Positions 9,003-19,612 of a DNA stretch of 64,000 nucleotides are shown here, one piece after another. A program made the translations under genes and the position numbers. Every line of letters begins with the position of its first letter. Position 1 is the stretch's first letter. Below the pieces are notes generated by a model. That model ran no database searches, was not told where the DNA came from, and saw only the letters and a list, made by a program, of their open reading frames with translations. This DNA is from Arthrobacter sp. ISL-72 (GTDB lineage: Bacteria; Actinomycetota; Actinomycetes; Actinomycetales; Micrococcaceae). The stretch covers positions 39,702 through 103,701 of the forward strand of contig NZ_JAGGPP010000033.1 of assembly GCF_018613755.1 (NCBI RefSeq), read 5' to 3'.

Positions 9003-10633
9003 CTACCTCACAGCGCCCACCGCCAGATGCTGCACCCGGCCGTCCACAAAGGTCGCCAATACCTGCGCGGCGGCCAGTTCGTCCGGGGCCGCCAGCAGCG
9101 GATCCGTGTCGAACACGGTGAAATCCGCACGCTTGCCGGTAGTCACGGACCCAGCAACCGACCAATCCCCCGCAGCCCTGGCTGCGTGCGAGGTATAGCC
9201 TTCGAGCGCGCCTGCCGGGCCGTGAGGGCCTGTCCCGGACTGATTGGCACTTCCTCCCGGTGGCCGGACCGCCGTCGTAATTGCGCGTCCGCCAGGATGG
9301 GCAGCGGTTCGAACGGGGCGATTGGCCAGTCAGAACCAAGCCCCAGGGTGGTCCCCGCCACGCGGAGGTCGGCACACCGCCAGGCGTTGTTTGCGCGCTC
9401 CGGTCCAAGCCGGGTGGACCAGTTGTCCGTCTGGTCCGCGGGGGAGAAATGCGTGCAATGCGTCGGCTGCATGCTCGCCACCAGGCCCGTACGGGCAAAC
9501 CTCCCGATCAGGGCGTCAGGGACGGTTTCGAGGTGTTCGATGCGGTGCACTGCCTGTGGCCCGCCGGGCGGCAGGGACTCGAAGGCCTCCAGCACGGCTG
9601 CCACGCCCGCGTCGCCGATTGCGTGCGTTGCCGTGGGTATGCCGCGGGCCGCGAAGAAGCGCACCGCCGCCGCGTACTCCTCGGGGCGGGGCCAGAACGG
9701 TGCCACCGACTCCCCATAGGCATCGGGCTCAAAAAGCCACGCCCTGCCGTTGTCCACCGTGCCGTCGACGAACAGCTTCATGCCGGCCACCTCCCTGCGC
9801 TTTCCGCCCAGCCCGATCTGCTCGGCGAGCTGCTGCCAGTCCTGCTCACTGCTGCCGGGCATGCACCACGGCGAGATCCGCAGGCGCAGCGGGAGGCCCG
9901 CCGCCCAGGTCTTCTTCCAAGGCCCGGTACAGCTCCAGCGAATCCTCCCCGCAGTCCATCACGTGCGCCCCGGTCAGCCCGGACCGGGAGAACTCCGTGA
10001 AGAGTTCCGCCAGCCGCGCCTTCCGCTCACCGAAGGACTCTGCGGGCATCACCCGCGCAACGAGCTCCATCGCGGCGGCCTCCAGCAGGAGTCCCGTAGG
10101 CCTGCCGCTCCCGTCGCACACCACCCCGGAAGCCTGGCTGAACGCGCACCCCGGTGACCCCGGCGATTTCGAGCGCCCGGGAACCTTGCCAGCGCGGAAT
10201 GTCCGTCGAAGAGGCGGATGAGGCACGGGTGTCCGGAGACGACGTCGTCAATCAGCTCGCGGTGGGCCGAGGCGGTTCCGAACACATTGGGGTCCAGGCC
10301 CCAGCCCCGCACCCACTCCCCGGAGGGAGTTGCCGCCGCTTCGGCGCGCAGCAGCGCGCGCACCTCCGCAAGGCCGGCGACACCGGACAGGTCGCAGCCG
10401 CGGGTCAGCTCCAGGCCGAAGACCGGATGGATGTGGCAGTCCACCAAGCCCGGAGTCAGCACGGCGGCGCCGAAGTCGACGACCTCCGCGGCCGACCAGC
10501 TTTCGGCATCCGAACGGCTTCCCACGGCGGCAATTACGCCGTCCTGCACGGCCACCGCCTGCGGTGCTGGGCTTCCTGCCCACCCCTCCATGGTGTGGAT
10601 GGTGTCGGCCAGGATGATCAACTCAGGATTCAT
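9003..10633 (-). pseudogene. YtcJ-type amidohydrolase, broken by four frameshifts
   Basis: Reading on the minus strand from the ATG at 10633, the amidohydrolase superfamily signature is clear: TPGLVDCHIHPVFG, the FDGHSALA motif, MKLFVDGTVDNG, ATHAIGDAG, IEHLETV and LGLGSDWPIAPFEP. They lie in different frames. Shifts are needed near 10185 (after FDGHSALA), near 10145-10152, near 9895-9902 and near 9208-9213, all in G/C runs. The restored C-terminus (KRADFTVFDTDPLLA, then VDGRVQHLAVGAVR) ends at a TAG at 9003-9005. YtcJ-like enzymes are metal-dependent amidases of unsettled substrate. The start overlaps the permease remnant by 11 bp. Decay is likely, although clustered errors in C runs could mimic it. 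Confidence 0.8.
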
Positions 10634-10925
10634 GGGTTTCGAAGCTTCCAATCTGCGCGAAGGTTTCGGGGCGGTGGCGGCGCACCCAGCGGGCGGCCAC
10701 GAGTCCTGCGATGAACACGACAGGCGTCACGAGGATGAGGATGGTGTTGGTCAGCGCGTCGGCGAAGGTGAGCAGCTCGATGTTCAGGCCGATCAGCAGC
10801 ACCACGCCGAAGAGCAGGATGGCCGATGCCAGGCTGAGCGGGACCATCAGTTTGTGCGTCGCCGCGGCCGGGTTCCGGCGCAGGTACAGGCCCGCAGCCA
10901 CCTCTTGTGCGCCTCCCCATAACGC
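10623..10925 (-). pseudogene. C-terminal remnant of an APC-type permease
   Basis: About 95 codons on the minus strand encode the tail of a transporter: a short cytoplasmic loop (AGLYLRRNPAAATHKL), two hydrophobic helices (VPLSLASAILLFGVVLLIGL and ILILVTPVVFIAGLVAARWV) and a charged RRHRPETFAQIG end typical of amino-acid/polyamine/organocation permeases. Everything upstream is missing: the frame runs directly into the 3' end of the HhH-GPD gene, so the 5' part was deleted. The stop overlaps the amidohydrolase start (ATGAATCCTGA), a coupling that suggests the two once formed an uptake-hydrolysis operon. Confidence 0.6.
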
Positions 10926-10936
10926 GGGCCTCAGTG

Positions 10937-11515
10937 TCAGGGAGCCTTCGCAGCCTTGGCGGCGGCCTTGGCAGCCTGCTTGCTTGCGCGAACCTTGGTC
11001 AGCGACTCCGGGTCCACAATGTCGGCAACCGACAGGAACGAGTCCTCCTGGCCGTAGTGGCCCGCGGCTTCGCGCCAGCCCTTGGCTTGGAGTCCGCATT
11101 GCTTCCCCAGCAGCGCCAGGAAGATCTTGGCTTTCTGTTCGCCGAATCCGGGCAGGGCCTTGAGCCGGCGCAGCACCTCCTTGCCGTCAGGATCACCCTG
11201 GGTCCAGATGGCTTTGGCGTCCCCGTTCCAGTCGCTGTGCACGGTCTCGGCGAGGGCCTGGACGCGGGCGGCCATGGATCCCGGGAACCGGTGAACGGCG
11301 GGCCGCTCCTTGAACACCTCGACGAAGCCCTGGGGGTCATACCCGGCGATCGCGGCCGGGTCCATGGAACCGATGCGCGTCCGGATCTTTTCGGGGCCGG
11401 CAAACGCGGACTCCATGGTCACCTGCTGGTCCAGCAGCATGCCGGTGAGCAGAGCAAAGGCGTCATCGCTGAGTAATTTATCGGCGGCGGGGTCCCCTGT
11501 GATGTGCAGTTCCAT
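10937..11515 (-). CDS. HhH-GPD-type base excision repair protein
   Basis: A 192-residue protein related to DNA glycosylases of the helix-hairpin-helix GPD fold. The region LKALPGFGEQKAKIFLALLG is the HhH element (LPGFG contacts the DNA backbone). FALLTGMLLDQQVTMESAF at the N-terminus matches the first helices of the family. The Fe-S cysteines of EndoIII/MutY are absent, and the short length matches the actinobacterial HhH-GPD subgroup of unproven base specificity. The C-terminus is an Ala/Lys repeat tail, probably a non-specific DNA-binding extension. It stands alone on the minus strand after the nickel transporter gene. Confidence 0.85.
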   Translation of the reverse strand: MELHITGDPAADKLLSDDAFALLTGMLLDQQVTMESAFAGPEKIRTRIGSMDPAAIAGYDPQGFVEVFKERPAVHRFPGSMAARVQALAETVHSDWNGDAKAIWTQGDPDGKEVLRRLKALPGFGEQKAKIFLALLGKQCGLQAKGWREAAGHYGQEDSFLSVADIVDPESLTKVRASKQAAKAAAKAAKAP

Positions 11516-11549
11516 GCGTCCTATCCTCCCACCCGCGCCGCTCCACCTT

Positions 11550-12623
11550 CTAGGAGCCCGGCGCCGCGCCCTTCAACCGTCCCCGGACGGCCGCAGTACC
11601 CCAGACAGCCAGCAGCAGCCCCGCGAGGAGCAAGCCGGCGTCACCCAGGTCGATGGAACCCAGCCATAGGGTCATCGGATCCTTCAGGCCAAAGGCCGCG
11701 TTGAAGAATCCACCCAGCGTGATGACCGCGATCAACAGCGCCGATGCGGCCGAGACACCTGTGATCAAGGCGTTGAATCCGAGCTTGCGGAGCGGATCGT
11801 CGACGGCCGACTTGTACATCCGTAGCATCGCCACCCCGTTGAGCGAATCGCACAGCGTCATTGCTGCCGCGAACGCGAAGGGCAGTGCCATCAGTGCCAG
11901 TGGGGAAACGCCGGCGAGGGAGGCCGCCGTCGTCATCACCAGCAGCCCGATGGTGGTGGCGGTGTCGAACCCGAGCCCGAACAGGAAGCCGATCACGTAG
12001 ATGTTCCGCGGATGCTGGACGCGCGAGAGCGGCCGGGCCAGGAGCCGGGCGACGAAGCCTTTGGCTTCCAGGTCCTCCAGCGTGATGCTGGCCCCGGTGC
12101 GCGCGCTGCGGTAGAGCTGCGTGGCCTGCAGGAACGCCGAGCCGTTGAAGATGCCCATCATCAACAGGAACAGCCCGGAAACCCCGCTGCCGATCAGCCC
12201 CAGCACCAGGTTCCCGGTGGTCCCCTCCTCCATCAGCCGGCCCACCAGCGTTGCCCCGGAGACCACCAGGACGCCGGCGAGGATCACCACGGAACTGTGC
12301 CCCAGGCTGAACGCGAAACCGACACTGACCGGGTCCCGCCGCTGTGCCACGAACTTGCGGGTGGAGTTGTCGATCGCGGCGATGTGGTCCCAGTCGTAGC
12401 TGTGCTTGACCCCGGCCAGATAGGCCGTCAGGACCAGCCCCAGCGCGAGCGGCTGCCCCCCTCCTCCGGCAGTGCCGGTCATCGGAAAAGTGCCCGCCAA
12501 CAACAGCACGACGGCGGCGAAATGCAATGCGGCTACGGCCCCGAACGTCCACAGCAACCTGGCGCGCACCGACAGCTGTTCGCGTTTGCGGTAGAGCACG
12601 GCCAGCTCTGTCAGCGAAGTCAT
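11550..12623 (-). CDS. HoxN/NixA-type (NiCoT) nickel/cobalt permease
   Basis: A 357-residue integral membrane transporter with about eight hydrophobic segments. KHSYDWDHIAAIDN in the second helix contains the HX4DH signature that binds Ni2+/Co2+ in NiCoT permeases; FSLGHSSVV and LGFDTATT are further family motifs. The ATG at 12621-12623 shares one base with the ureD stop (TGATG), and GAGGAAA precedes it, so translation is coupled to ureD. Placement as the last gene of a urease operon supports a role in supplying nickel to the urease metallocentre. Confidence 0.93.
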   Translation of the reverse strand: MTSLTELAVLYRKREQLSVRARLLWTFGAVAALHFAAVVLLLAGTFPMTGTAGGGGQPLALGLVLTAYLAGVKHSYDWDHIAAIDNSTRKFVAQRRDPVSVGFAFSLGHSSVVILAGVLVVSGATLVGRLMEEGTTGNLVLGLIGSGVSGLFLLMMGIFNGSAFLQATQLYRSARTGASITLEDLEAKGFVARLLARPLSRVQHPRNIYVIGFLFGLGFDTATTIGLLVMTTAASLAGVSPLALMALPFAFAAAMTLCDSLNGVAMLRMYKSAVDDPLRKLGFNALITGVSAASALLIAVITLGGFFNAAFGLKDPMTLWLGSIDLGDAGLLLAGLLLAVWGTAAVRGRLKGAAPGS

Positions 12624-13519
12624 CAGTGTTTCCTCAGGTTCATGGGTTCCTGCCCATGCCAAGTGTGGCGCAGCAGTGACGTGCACGCACCCAGCAATCG
12701 GTTGAGTTCCTCGGTGCTGTTGGCCAGCGAACGAAGGACCAGCCCCATGGTGCCGGCGACAGCCCCGGTGAGGGAAATCCCGGTGTAGGCGTCATGGCCG
12801 GCCGTTATTGTGTGGATCTCATCGGCGAGCGCCTGGTCCACCCGGGGATCCACCACCACCAGTGAGCCCAGGTGGCTGAACCCCTCCATGAAGCCCATCC
12901 CGGTCACGTCATTGAGGGGAGGCCGGATGAGCAGGTTGTCGAGCGCCAGCAGCCGGGAAACGCCGTCGGCCTCCACGTGGATCTCGTTGCGCAGCCGCAG
13001 TTCCTCGTACCGGAAGGACGCCCCGTCCGGGGACCAGCCCGGCGTGATCACCTCGGCCATGACCAGGCTCGACGACGGCCGGACGGTGATGTGCGTCTTC
13101 TGCCGGTAGCTGGCCTCCCGGTAGGCGATGACCTGGTCCGGGGCGAGCTCCAGCTGTGCCCCCTCCCCCAGCCGGATAGTCATGCGCTGCTCCGCAAACG
13201 ACCCCGGCGTCCGGTAGATCTTGGTGGCCGACTGGGTGGTCAGCAGCAATTTCGCGTCCGCTTCCACCTCCACATCGAGCACGTAGAGGTCGGCCCCCAG
13301 ATAGGCCCCGCCCGGGTTCACGAGCACATAACAAACCTGCCCGGACTCATCCAGATAGTGCGGCCGAAGGACCCGGAGCGCACCTTGATAGTACTGGTGC
13401 ACGGCCACGGACCGCTGGCCCCGCACGGCCACCCGCAAGGCGAGTTTCCCCATCGGCGCGTGACCCGCCGGTGCCCCAACAGCCCTCGCCCCAGCCGCCG
13501 GTGCCGCCGTCGTGCTCAT
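12623..13519 (-). CDS. ureD: Urease accessory protein UreD
   Basis: A 298-residue accessory protein needed for nickel insertion into apo-urease, acting with UreF and UreG. Recognisable UreD segments are GALRVLRPHYLDESGQVCYV, LLTTQSATKIYRT and AQLELAPDQVIAYR. The ATG at 13517-13519 overlaps the ureG stop in an ATGA arrangement; longer starts would run back into ureG. Overlaps on both sides indicate tight coupling in the operon. The N-terminal ~20 residues are Ala/Gly-rich and probably unstructured. Confidence 0.95.
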   Translation of the reverse strand: MSTTAAPAAGARAVGAPAGHAPMGKLALRVAVRGQRSVAVHQYYQGALRVLRPHYLDESGQVCYVLVNPGGAYLGADLYVLDVEVEADAKLLLTTQSATKIYRTPGSFAEQRMTIRLGEGAQLELAPDQVIAYREASYRQKTHITVRPSSSLVMAEVITPGWSPDGASFRYEELRLRNEIHVEADGVSRLLALDNLLIRPPLNDVTGMGFMEGFSHLGSLVVVDPRVDQALADEIHTITAGHDAYTGISLTGAVAGTMGLVLRSLANSTEELNRLLGACTSLLRHTWHGQEPMNLRKH

Positions 13520-14133
13520 TGGGCCAAATCGAGCATCAGCACGTCGCGGCGCACCCATTCGATGACCGCGTCCAGTCCTTCGTCCGTCTTGAGGTTGGTG
13601 AAGCAGAACGGTTTTTCGCCGCGGAATTCGCGCGAGTCCCGCTCCATCACGGCGAGGTCTGCTCCCACGTGCGGCGCGAGGTCGGTCTTGTTGATGATGA
13701 AGAGGTCAGACTTGATCATGCCCTGGCCGGCCTTGCGCGGGATCTTCTCGCCCTGCGCCACGTCGATGATGTAGATCGAGAAATCCACCAGCTCCGGGCT
13801 GAAGGTGGCGGACAGGTTGTCGCCGCCGGACTCCACAAAAATGACCTGCAGGTCCGGGTGCCGCTTCTTGAGCTCCTCGATGGCGGCCGTGTTCATGGAG
13901 GTGTCTTCGCGGATGGCGGTGTGCGGGCAGCCGCCGGTTTCGACGCCGATGATCCGGTCCTCGGGCAGGATCCCGTTGGCGGCCAGGATCTTCGCATCCT
14001 CGATGGTGTAGATGTCGTTGGTGATGGCGGCCATGGAGATTTCGCGGCTCATGTGCCGGGTGAGGCGCTCCACCAGCTGGGTCTTGCCGGCGCCGACCGG
14101 TCCGCCGATGCCGATTTTGATGGGTTCAGACAT
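13516..14133 (-). CDS. ureG: Urease accessory GTPase UreG
   Basis: A 205-residue SIMIBI-class GTPase that delivers nickel and drives urease activation by GTP hydrolysis. GIGGPVGAGKTQLVERL is the P-loop, VETGGCPHTAIRED carries the CPH nickel-binding motif, ESGGDNL is the Walker-B-like element and INKTDLAPHVGADL the guanine-specificity NKTD motif. Length and motif spacing are normal. It overlaps ureD by four bases and follows ureF with a 12-base gap. Confidence 0.97.
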   Translation of the reverse strand: MSEPIKIGIGGPVGAGKTQLVERLTRHMSREISMAAITNDIYTIEDAKILAANGILPEDRIIGVETGGCPHTAIREDTSMNTAAIEELKKRHPDLQVIFVESGGDNLSATFSPELVDFSIYIIDVAQGEKIPRKAGQGMIKSDLFIINKTDLAPHVGADLAVMERDSREFRGEKPFCFTNLKTDEGLDAVIEWVRRDVLMLDLAQ

Positions 14134-14145
14134 TCTGTCCTCCTA

Positions 14146-14847
14146 CTAGCTCATGAACATGCGGGCACGTTGACGCTCGTGCCGCATCTGCGAAACTTCC
14201 AGCCCGGGACTCACGGCCCCGAAGTCGTCCGGCGTCAGGTGCCGGATCCTTCCGACGGCGGCAGCGACGTCGTCGGACGCTGCCCGAAGCAGCCGCTGGC
14301 CGGCGTTCTGTCCCAGGGGGATGGCGCGCACCGCGTTCTGGGTCAGCGAGGTGACCGTCGCGAAAAGGTAAGCGGCCAGCGCTTCGGCCAGCGGAACCCC
14401 CAGGGAACGGGCGACGACGGCGAACGCCAGCGGCTGATGGCCGGCGGCACGGCCCGCGGCCACCAGGCCGCGGTACTGCTCGAGTCCGGCGGAAGGAAAC
14501 ACTTCAGCGCCGATCTGCAGCAGCCGGCCGCCCATCTTGATGCTTGCCTCCCGCAGCTGCCGGGGCAGGAGCAGCGCGGTGAGCCGTGCATCCAGCTCGG
14601 CCACGGGAACGTCCTCGTACACGAACCGGACGGCCAGCCCGTCGGAATAGGTCAGCTGCTGGCCCACGTATGCGGCCAGCCACACCCCGAAGGATTCCTC
14701 GTCGTGGACCAGGCCCCGCTCAATATACGTCTCGAATCCGAGCGAGTGGGCGAACGCCCCGGTAGGGAGCGCGGAGTCGGTCAGCTGCTGCAGGGCGAGC
14801 TGGTAGCCATCTGCCGCAGCGGCGGAGTCAGTGGCTGTGTTCGGCAT
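14146..14847 (-). CDS. ureF: Urease accessory protein UreF
   Basis: A 233-residue all-helical protein that, with UreD, forms the platform docking UreG to urease. QLALQQLTDSALPTGAFAHS and LGFETYIERGLV are UreF hallmarks, as is the LTQNAVRAIPLGQNAGQRLL segment near the C-terminus. The ATG at 14847 lies inside the end of ureE (20-base overlap), suggesting translational coupling. Start choice is moderately certain because the first ~12 residues are unconserved. Confidence 0.95.
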   Translation of the reverse strand: MPNTATDSAAAADGYQLALQQLTDSALPTGAFAHSLGFETYIERGLVHDEESFGVWLAAYVGQQLTYSDGLAVRFVYEDVPVAELDARLTALLLPRQLREASIKMGGRLLQIGAEVFPSAGLEQYRGLVAAGRAAGHQPLAFAVVARSLGVPLAEALAAYLFATVTSLTQNAVRAIPLGQNAGQRLLRAASDDVAAAVGRIRHLTPDDFGAVSPGLEVSQMRHERQRARMFMS

Positions 14848-15313
14848 GGCGGAAGGGGACGGGCATCACGCGTTCCTGGCGCTCGTACGGCACGCCGACG
14901 TGTTTGAGGTAGTCCTCCACGGTGTGGTCGTAGGCGCACACCATCACTTCGGCGCCGTATTCGGAACCGGCGTCGAAGAACTGGGCCTGCAGGTGCCGGT
15001 TGCCGAGCGAATGCGCCACCACGCCCATTTCGTGGACAGTGCGCGGGGCCACCACCAGGACGTCGGTGGGGAGCACGGACACCACGATCATGTTGGTTTC
15101 GGCAACATGGAGGATGTCGCCGTCGCGCAGGTCGCCGGAACCTGACGGCAGCCGGATGCCGATCTCCTTGCCGTGGTCCGTGGTGACGCGCTGGATGCGT
15201 TTGACCAGCTGCACGCTGGGAAGCACCACCTTCTCCTGGTGCAGCCCGGCGTACTCACCGGCCTTGGCGGCGGGCAGATCATGCAGGTTGCCGAGGACTT
15301 TCTGGATAATCAC
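14828..15313 (-). CDS. ureE: Urease accessory nickel metallochaperone UreE
   Basis: A 161-residue nickel carrier. The N-terminal peptide-binding domain spans about 1-75 (KVVLPSVQLVKRIQRVTTDH). The C-terminal ferredoxin-like domain contains LGNRHLQAQF and the conserved internal metal-binding histidines in CAYDHTVEDYLKHVGV. The tail (FRHAEHSH) has a few histidines but not the long poly-His end of the Klebsiella protein. It sits between ureC and ureF in the usual order. Confidence 0.95.
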   Translation of the reverse strand: MIIQKVLGNLHDLPAAKAGEYAGLHQEKVVLPSVQLVKRIQRVTTDHGKEIGIRLPSGSGDLRDGDILHVAETNMIVVSVLPTDVLVVAPRTVHEMGVVAHSLGNRHLQAQFFDAGSEYGAEVMVCAYDHTVEDYLKHVGVPYERQERVMPVPFRHAEHSH

Positions 15314-15355
15314 TTGGTGCTCCGATGGGTCTGTGGTGCTCCGGGTAGTCGGGGG

Positions 15356-17097
<1,742 letters not shown>

Positions 17098-17101
<4 letters not shown>

Positions 17102-17454
17102 TGGGCAGCCCCTTCCGGCGCAGCGGACGCGGCGGCTTGTTGGCCGCGGGAAAGCGGTCCGTTGACCGCGTTGCTGAGGCCGTGAACCTCGCGGCTGCCC
17201 GCCAGTTCGATCAGGCGGACGGTCTTGCTGTCCCCCGGCTCGAACCGGGCCGCCGTGCCCGCCGGGATGTCCAGCCGGCGGCCGTAGGCGGCGTTGCGGT
17301 CAAAATCCAGAGCGCGGTTCGCTTCGGCGAAATGGTAGTGCGAACCCACCTGCACGGGCCGGTCACCGGTGTTAACAACGACGACGTCCACCGCCTCGCG
17401 TCCCGCGTTGATCGTCACGGGCGCCGAGCCCAGAACGTACTCACCAGGAATCAT
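17098..17454 (-). CDS. ureB: Urease beta subunit UreB
   Basis: A 118-residue structural subunit. MIPGEYVLGSAPVTINAGRE is the canonical N-terminus, which fixes the ATG at 17454 over upstream starts. VNTGDRPVQVGSHYHFAEAN, AYGRRLDIPAGTAARFEPGD and VRLIELAGSREV are the standard UreB blocks. The C-terminal extension after NGPL is Ala-rich and unconserved. It overlaps ureC by four bases and follows ureA by 10. Confidence 0.96.
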
Positions 17455-17464
17455 TGCCCTGCCC

Positions 17465-17767
17465 CTATCGGATCGGATCGTGGACAGTGACGAGCTTGGT
17501 GCCGTCCGGGAACGTGGCCTCAATCTGGACGTCGTGGATCATCTCCGGCACGCCCTCCATCACGTCATCGCGGCCCAGCAGGGTGGTGCCGTAACTCATG
17601 AGTTCGGCCACGGTGCGTCCGTCCCGTGCGCCTTCGATCAGTTCATAGCTGATGATCGCCACAGCCTCGGGGAAGTTCAGTTTCAGGCCGCGGGCCTGCC
17701 GCCGCCTGGCGAGGTCTGCGGCGACCACGATCATGAGCTTTTCCTGCTCACGGGGCATCAGATGCAT
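17465..17767 (-). CDS. ureA: Urease gamma subunit UreA
   Basis: A 100-residue subunit, first gene of the ureABCEFGD operon. MHLMPREQEKLMIVVAADLA is the normal N-terminus, so the ATG at 17767 is chosen, preceded by AAGGGA; a frame extended to 17794 adds nothing conserved. GTTLLGRDDVMEGVPEMIHD and the final VTVHDPIR are diagnostic. The separate gamma and beta genes match the three-subunit bacterial type. Promoter elements should lie in the ~180 bases upstream (17768-17944). Confidence 0.97.
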   Translation of the reverse strand: MHLMPREQEKLMIVVAADLARRRQARGLKLNFPEAVAIISYELIEGARDGRTVAELMSYGTTLLGRDDVMEGVPEMIHDVQIEATFPDGTKLVTVHDPIR

Positions 17768-17944
17768 CGGAAATCCCTTCAAACGGCCCGGCACGGTCCT
17801 ATGGTTATAGTCCCGGCGGGCCGGCCTTAGCCAGACCTGCCGGAGGACTACCGGGTATGGCTTGTCACCACACTAAGCCGGGCACGTTTCCGTAAGATTT
17901 CCGGGGCAGCCTGCAACGGCTGCCAAGCGACCCCTCAGCGGCCC

Positions 17945-18247
17945 TTAGCCTTCACATTCAACGCAGTAGAAGTGACCGTTCTTTTCGCGCGCGATCTGGG
18001 ACCGGTGCCGGACCAGGAAGCAGGAATAGCAGGTGAACTCGTCCTGGGCCTGGGGGATGACCTGAACCACGAGTTCCTCGGCGACGAACTCCCCGCCGGG
18101 GACCATGCCGTCATCCAGTGCGTCCGCTTCGTCCAGCTCGCGGACAACGCTCCGTGCATCAGGGGCGTTGGCGGACTGGAGTGCTTCGAGGGAGTTGTCC
18201 TGGGACTCCTTGACGTCGGATCGTACTTCGTCGTAATCGGTTGCCAC
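17945..18247 (-). CDS. DUF4193 zinc-ribbon protein
   Basis: A 100-residue protein of a family widespread in Actinobacteria and of unknown function. The GTG at 18247 gives the expected N-terminus VATDYDEVRSDVKESQDNSL; the frame upstream is basic and unconserved. The acidic middle leads to a C-terminal zinc ribbon with FTCYSCFLVRHRSQIA and HFYCVECEG (two CxxC knuckles). It is monocistronic on the minus strand. The family assignment is solid; no role can be deduced. Confidence 0.85.
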   Translation of the reverse strand: MATDYDEVRSDVKESQDNSLEALQSANAPDARSVVRELDEADALDDGMVPGGEFVAEELVVQVIPQAQDEFTCYSCFLVRHRSQIAREKNGHFYCVECEG

Positions 18248-18341
18248 TTTAGGTGTTTCTCTTTTCTGGTGTTTTACCTGACGGGACTGCAACATACACC
18301 ATTCCGCTGTTATTCCCTCACTGATTAAGCTTAGGGCGCTA

Positions 18342-19379
18342 TCAGGAAGCGGGAGCGGCAGTGGAATCCCTCACCACCAGCTGCGTTGCCAGTTCCACGT
18401 GGGTCGATTCCAGGGTTTCCCCGTTGGCCAGCCGCAGGATCGACCGCAGGGCCGTCCGGCCCATTTCCTGGAGGGGCTGCGCCACGGAGGTCAGGCGGGG
18501 AACCGATTGTTCGGTGATGTCCGTCCCGTCGAAGCCCACCAGGCTCAGCTGTTCAGGCACCAGGATTCCCTGCAAGCGGGCCTCGTCCAGGATACCGAGG
18601 GCAATCGCATCGTTGCCGGCAAAGATGGCCGTGGGCGGGTCGGCGAGCGCGAACAGCTGGCGGGCGCCCACCACCCCGAAGTCCCGCCGGAACCGGCCGG
18701 CCAGGATGTAGTCCGGATTCGCAGGAATGTTGTTGGCGCGCAGGGCGGCGAGGTAGCCGTGGAGCCGGGCAACGCTGCATTCCGCAGCCTCGGAACCACC
18801 CAGGAACGCGATCTTTTGGTGCCCCAGGGCGATCAGGTGTTCGGCCGCGGCCTTGCCTCCGGCCCAGTTGGTGGAACCCACGCTGACGAAACCGGAGCGG
18901 GGCGGGTTGAGCGGATCGATCACCACCACCGGGATGTTCCGGCGCCGGAAGGATTCCAGCTGGCCCGGGGTGATTTCCGATGTGACCAGGATGAGGCCCT
19001 TGCGGCCGGCGTCTGACAGCCGTTGCGACCATTGCTCGTGGTCGGTGTTCTGGAGCTTGGCCGGCGTGACGCTGCTCAGGACCACCTCGGCGCCTTCCTC
19101 GGCCGCGCAGTTCACGATTCCGGACATGACTTCCAGGGAGTAGGAACTGTTCAGTCCGTCAAAGACCAGGTCCACGAGCGCCGGCCCGGTGGACCTGACC
19201 CTGCGCTGCATCGGCGACTCATAGCCAAGCTTCACCAAGGCCTTCTGGACCCGCGCGCGGGTGGCCTCCGCCACGTCGTCCCGGCCGTTGATGACCTTGG
19301 AAACGGTGGGCGCGGAGACCCCGGCAAGCGCTGCGACGTCGGCCAGGTTCAGCTTGGCCTTCGGCGTCTTTGCAGGCAT
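18342..19379 (-). CDS. LacI-family transcriptional regulator of the adjacent sugar locus
   Basis: A 345-residue DNA-binding repressor. The N-terminal HTH is DVAALAGVSAPTVSKVING, followed by the hinge helix and a periplasmic-binding-protein-like effector domain (about 65-345), with VDLVFDGLNSSYSLEVMSGI and LSLVGFDGTDITEQSVPRLT. It is divergent from the binding-protein gene at 19613. Two similar palindromes containing CGAAA-n2-TTTCG flank the intergenic region, one next to its own start and one before the transporter, consistent with autoregulation and repression of the operon. The effector is presumably the imported sugar or a derivative. Confidence 0.92.
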   Translation of the reverse strand: MPAKTPKAKLNLADVAALAGVSAPTVSKVINGRDDVAEATRARVQKALVKLGYESPMQRRVRSTGPALVDLVFDGLNSSYSLEVMSGIVNCAAEEGAEVVLSSVTPAKLQNTDHEQWSQRLSDAGRKGLILVTSEITPGQLESFRRRNIPVVVIDPLNPPRSGFVSVGSTNWAGGKAAAEHLIALGHQKIAFLGGSEAAECSVARLHGYLAALRANNIPANPDYILAGRFRRDFGVVGARQLFALADPPTAIFAGNDAIALGILDEARLQGILVPEQLSLVGFDGTDITEQSVPRLTSVAQPLQEMGRTALRSILRLANGETLESTHVELATQLVVRDSTAAPAS

Positions 19380-19393
19380 CAGAACAACTTTCT

Positions 19394-19405
19394 CGAAAAA
19401 TTTCG
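19394..19405. promoter_or_regulatory. Putative LacI operator near the regulator start
   Basis: CGAAAAATTTCG, a near-palindrome 15 bases upstream of the lacI-type gene start. It matches the site at 19514-19529 at nearly every position, which supports autoregulation. Confidence 0.55.
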
Positions 19406-19513
19406 TTGCCTGCAGTCTCCCCCACGAGAGCAACCCTCGTCAAGATTTGCCCCAAAAACCCTTGACGCCGGGACGAAATCGAGGCTACCTTCTAACTCAG
19501 TCAACGAATTAGT

Positions 19514-19529
19514 TGCGAAATATTTCGAA
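19514..19529. promoter_or_regulatory. Putative LacI operator in front of the sugar ABC operon
   Basis: TGCGAAATATTTCGAA contains a perfect 12-bp palindrome, CGAAATATTTCG (19516-19527). It lies about 50 bp downstream of a TTGACG sequence (near 19463) that could be a -35 box, and 84 bases before the binding-protein start, a typical operator position. Confidence 0.65.
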
Positions 19530-19612
19530 ACTGTCCGCACCTTCCTGCCGCCCCCGGGCCGGCACCCTCAACCAGCGCCGCAATGCCGCGGCTCTTTTCA
19601 ACGGAGAACAGA

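Noticed and set aside
13471..14907. Long plus-strand open frame antisense to ureG-ureF
   Set aside because: Shadow of conserved urease accessory genes; no motif of its own.
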